From Lunularia cruciata (Eukaryota > Streptophyta > Marchantiopsida > Lunulariales > Lunulariaceae): DNA of 64,000 bases. The translations under genes and the position numbers were made by a program. The stretch covers positions 50,287,001 to 50,351,000 of the forward strand of contig OX419758.1 of assembly GCA_948567375.1 (NCBI GenBank), given 5' to 3'. The notes beneath the pieces were generated by a model. That model saw only the letters and a program-made list of their open reading frames with translations, searched no databases and was not told the DNA's origin. Below, piece by piece: positions 61,200 to 64,000 of the stretch. Each line of letters opens with the position of its first letter. Position 1 is the stretch's first letter.

Positions 61200-62291
61200 C
61201 ATTTTCAAAAGTGATTTCACCTCTTCCTCTTCAATGCACCTCTCCATGTTGTTCAAAGATTGCCTATACAAAAGCCAAGGGCCTCTAGGGAAACAAGTGT
61301 GACAGTTGGTAGATACGTGCCCAATACGACCACAATAATAACAATGGTGTTGTTCTCCTCAAGTTCCTTCTCCTCATGGGACTCCATCTCTTCATTCTTC
61401 TACTTGTCCACGCTCCCCTTGAAGCGGTAGTGCTCCTCGATCTCAAAATCAAAGGTTACCCAATTCCATCGATACTGGTCCACCCATATGTGGCATTTCT
61501 ACCCGATAATGTTGAGGTGGAACTACTCCTTCACTTTCACTCAATGCTCCCGCTATTCTCTTTGCATAAGCAATGGCTTCAAATACTGTGCGAGCATTTT
61601 GCACCATGACTTCTTGGCAAATCCGCTCCATTAACCCTTGTTTGAAATTGTCGAGAGCCTTTGTTGGACTCATGTCGGTTAATGCGACTTGTAGATCCAA
61701 AAATGCCTCTACATACTCTTGTATGCTATTCTTCTGTCTCAATCCCCATAGTCGGGTTCAAGCCATCTGCACAGAATCCACCGATTGGAAATTCTTCAGC
61801 AATCCTTCTTGCATTGCTGTCCACATGACCTCCCTTCTCTCTGCCAACATGGATTGTTCCCAAGCATCATACCATGTGAGGGCTTTATCAGTCAAGTACC
61901 CACATGCAAACACGCCTGCAACATGCTCTGTGATCTCTATTGAGAACAATCAGAAATATCAATTCATTCTCGAGATCAAATTTTCCACTACTCCCATCAT
62001 ATGCTGCCCCTTGTAAGGCTCGATGTTGCAGGTCTTCTTCATCCAGAGTAGCAATGCAACTTCATTGTTGATAGGGTTTGTAGGCACAAGTGCCTCTCCA
62101 AGTACTTCCATCGCAAGTACTGGGTTTTGAGACGGCTCTTCTTCTTGCATGGCTTGATTATTCATGAGGATTTGCACTTGACTTTGTAAAATCTCCATGA
62201 TCATCTTAATCTCTTGAAATTCATTCAACATCCCTTGCATTCCTTGCACTAGCTCTTGCAATTGTGGATCCATGGTTTTTGCAACACTCAA
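61200..62291 (-). pseudogene. gag: Element B gag
   Basis: Starts near 62291 (contains TMDPQLQELVQGMQGML, then NIEPYKGQHMMGVVE). Middle block at 61449-61742 (NSIQEYVEAFLDLQVALTDM). Intact CCHC zinc knuckle CYYCGRIGHVSTNC at 61302-61343. A few stops break the frame. The same proteins are recognisable in element C. Confidence 0.85.
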
Positions 62292-62860
62292 CTGCTAATG
62301 TCTACTTCAATACAGAGTCAATATGATCACTCTAGAAGGCACACAAATTATCGGAACTACCATTGGGACCTCAGAAGCTATCACTCGTTGATAATACTCC
62401 TTGCCAAAATTCCTAACCATAAAATCTCTAAAAATCACTTTCGGTCTCACTACATAACGGATTTCTACTTGAGTGTTGAAAGGGAGAAGAATTGGGATAT
62501 TCACATCCATATTATCATAATAGAATATAGATTGTCAAATCCCACTCTCTGTCATATATCACCACAAGTAGAATCACCGGGTTTGGTGAGTTCATCACCC
62601 TATCCATGAATTCTGCGCCAAAGTGATAAACTAGCAATATCCTCATTTGCTCACGTTGGATGTACATAACCTTGATGTGGAATAGATTTGGGAATGGAAA
62701 GCTAGGTGCGGGAAATTGTCTTCTCGGTGCATCCATCCCGTCTGCTCTCTAAAGTCCTTCCTAAGTCTAACAATTACTCTATTTTCTCCACCTCAAATTA
62801 CTCAGTTTCAGTAGTTTGTGATCTTCCAAGAGGGGTGATCCACTCTCTTGGACTAAGACA
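62292..62860 (-). other. Element B 5' leader
   Basis: Between the primer site and gag. Small frames on both strands (for example 62307-62510 and 62515-62736 minus) have no recognised motif. Element C carries a matching leader near 30,600-31,060. Confidence 0.5.
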
Positions 62861-62876
62861 CTTGTTATGATACCAT

Positions 62877-63615
62877 TGTAATACTCCGAGGACAAGAGAA
62901 GAAAGAAAACACAAATTACACACTCAACATTCGGTGTCCCAAAGGAGCACCTTCTCTTTATTATATAGACGAAGTGGATCTCCTCCAAGGAAGCTCCACC
63001 ATAGGATTAGGCACACAGATAGGTGACATGTCATCAAGCTACACCCTTGGATTAATTACTTGGATGGGTGACATGTCGGTCTAGGTCCGATTTGATTGGT
63101 CAAATAAGCTTTGACCGGAGGGAATCTTTTAGGGAATTTTCCTGTAGGAGTCTCAAAATCACATGAGTAAGGTATTGTTGGAAAGTTCTTGATGAGACAA
63201 ATCAGGGAGGAGGGAAGGCCAGCCTTTTCTTCATTGGGGAGGGGGGAATTGCACATTTTTTAGGCTTAATTCATCTGTTTAGACCTCTGAAATTGCCTTC
63301 AAAGATTTCAGGCATATTTTGGTTCCTACTCTATTAGTAGAAGTCCCCTTTTTGTGATATCTCTTTCTGATCTGTTTAGTCTATTATGTGTAACATCCTT
63401 CCAGATGTTACTAAACCAATTCTCACCTTTAAATCATATGTCTAGCTATTGGTTCTAAGGTTCTCAAGTCTATTTCAATTTCTGCTCTATTAGTAGAAGT
63501 ACTCTTTTGGTGATAATTCTATCTGATCTATTTTGACCATCATGTATAACATCATTCTAGATGTTAACAAACCAAATTTCAGATCTAGATCATATGGCTA
63601 GCTTATGGTATTACA
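62877..63615 (-). repeat. 5' LTR of element B
   Basis: 739 bp, tgtaatactccgagg ... ggtattaca. On the minus strand a combined TATATAA and AATAAA sequence (plus strand tttattatata, 62958-62968) could serve as TATA box or polyadenylation signal. Two copies of the internal module with gatgttatacatgatgg lie at the outer end. Confidence 0.92.
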
Positions 63616-63945
63616 GCTTGTCACATGCAAATCCACACTACTTCTCATATTTCCAAGTTGAAACCCTTTGTTCCTAACCCATCTTCTTTTTCCTCTTGTG
63701 TCCAACCTCCTCCTCCTCACGTGTCTATCAACAATCATGACTATGAATTTGATCATATCCTTGCACATTGCCACATTCAACAAGGCCGCCAACAACATAC
63801 TGAGTACACAATCCTTTGGAAAGAGTATCCCCTTCATGATGCCACTTGGGAACCTCTTTCTCATCTCCAAAATGCACAAACAATCATCCAAGAGTTTTAA
63901 GTTTCCATGGTGATGAGGATGTCACCAACTAGCGGTGAGGGAATA
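63616..63945 (+). pseudogene. pol: A-old chromodomain end and polypurine tract
   Basis: Resumes A-old pol after element B. Reads SKLKPFVPNPSSFSS and then a chromodomain with YTILWKEYPLHDATWEP, which aligns with the young copy. The polypurine tract agcggtgagggaata precedes the 3' LTR at 63946. Confidence 0.88.
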
Positions 63946-64000
63946 TATAACACTATAGAGCTAATCGATGAGTTAGTCAAGACTAATAAAGCAGCAAATA
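63946..64000 (+). repeat. 3' LTR of A-old, cut by window end
   Basis: First 55 bp of an A-family LTR (tataacactatagagct ... gttagtcaagactaataaag), homologous to the 5' LTR at 41050. The rest is outside the window. Confidence 0.8.

Larger units (their letters stand above)
57072..63615 (-). mobile_element. Ty3/gypsy chromovirus B, full length
   Basis: 6,544 bp with LTRs at 57072-57755 (3') and 62877-63615 (5'). Polypurine tract aaaaggagagaggtc (minus strand) is at 57756-57770. Primer-site-like TGGTATCATAACAAG at 62861-62875 matches tRNA-iMet for its first 8 bases. Flanks ccttg (57067-57071) and gcttg (63616-63620) are a 4/5 target duplication, and the host A-old integrase reading resumes across the join. 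Gag-pol is on the minus strand, with several stops but long conserved blocks: intermediate age. Confidence 0.95.
41050..64000 (+). mobile_element. Ty3/gypsy chromovirus A-old, split by nested insertions
   Basis: One element whose pieces, read in order on the plus strand, give: 5' LTR (41050-41165 plus 43605-43842), primer site, gag (43860-47790 with three insertions), protease (47860-48586), RT (54180-55300), RNase H (55300-55860), integrase (56040-57066), chromodomain (63616-63900), polypurine tract and the start of the 3' LTR (63946 to window end). The order and identity of the pieces were read by comparing with the younger copy of the same family at 48592-54174. It is decayed, with many stops and several frameshifts. 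The 3' LTR runs off the window. Confidence 0.9.

Noticed and set aside
1-64000. tRNA, rRNA or CRISPR features
   Set aside because: By-eye reading of both strands found no tRNA cloverleaf box pair, rRNA segment or regularly spaced repeats; a covariance search was not possible.

Overview
This is nuclear DNA of a land plant. Two recognisable genes lie next to each other: the plastid biotin carboxyl carrier protein (BCCP) of acetyl-CoA carboxylase and the plastid-type dihydrolipoyl dehydrogenase (LPD) of the pyruvate dehydrogenase complex. Both have transit-peptide-like N-termini, and LPD has 14 exons with GT-AG introns of about 0.14-0.64 kb. Short introns and Ty3/gypsy chromoviruses would suit a non-flowering plant such as a bryophyte, but I cannot place the species.

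Layout. (1) 1-10,189: a decayed Ty3/gypsy element on the minus strand ('E'; LTRs 904-1296 and 9807-10112), abutted by a scrap of another LTR family ('B'). (2) 10,190-13,380: AT-rich, no gene seen. (3) 13,380-23,900: the genic island, with BCCP (14,589-15,473, minus, intronless) and LPD (17,724-22,544, minus). (4) 23,900-29,971: no recognised gene, two (TA)n microsatellites and one isolated GC-rich patch. (5) 29,972-36,161: a decayed chromovirus ('C', plus strand, same family as B) with both LTRs and a 4/5 target duplication. (6) 36,162-41,049: AT-rich DNA and a repeat of family 'D'. (7) 41,050 to the window end: one old chromovirus ('A-old', plus strand) stretched over about 23 kb by nested insertions. 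These are a pogo/Tigger-type DNA transposon in its 5' LTR (itself split by a solo B LTR), two more B LTR insertions and a D repeat in gag, a young copy of its own family ('A-young', 48,592-54,174, minus) in pol, and a full-length B element (57,072-63,615, minus) near the end of pol. Most insertion joins can be read to the base, with target-site duplications.

Most interesting signals. A-young has LTRs that differ by two transitions plus one 60-bp repeat unit. It has a tRNA-iMet primer site and a textbook-like -1 frameshift signal (GGGAAAC, 6-nt spacer, hairpin) exactly where gag must pass into pol. Perfect heat-shock-element motifs lie upstream of the LTR TATA box. Yet it carries in-frame stops, three of them also present in A-old, and a Lys where the integrase catalytic Glu should be, again in both copies. 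This suggests a family that stayed mobile by borrowing proteins.

The two genes act in consecutive plastid steps: LPD re-oxidises the lipoamide of the complex that makes acetyl-CoA, and BCCP carries the carboxyl group that turns acetyl-CoA into malonyl-CoA for fatty acid synthesis.
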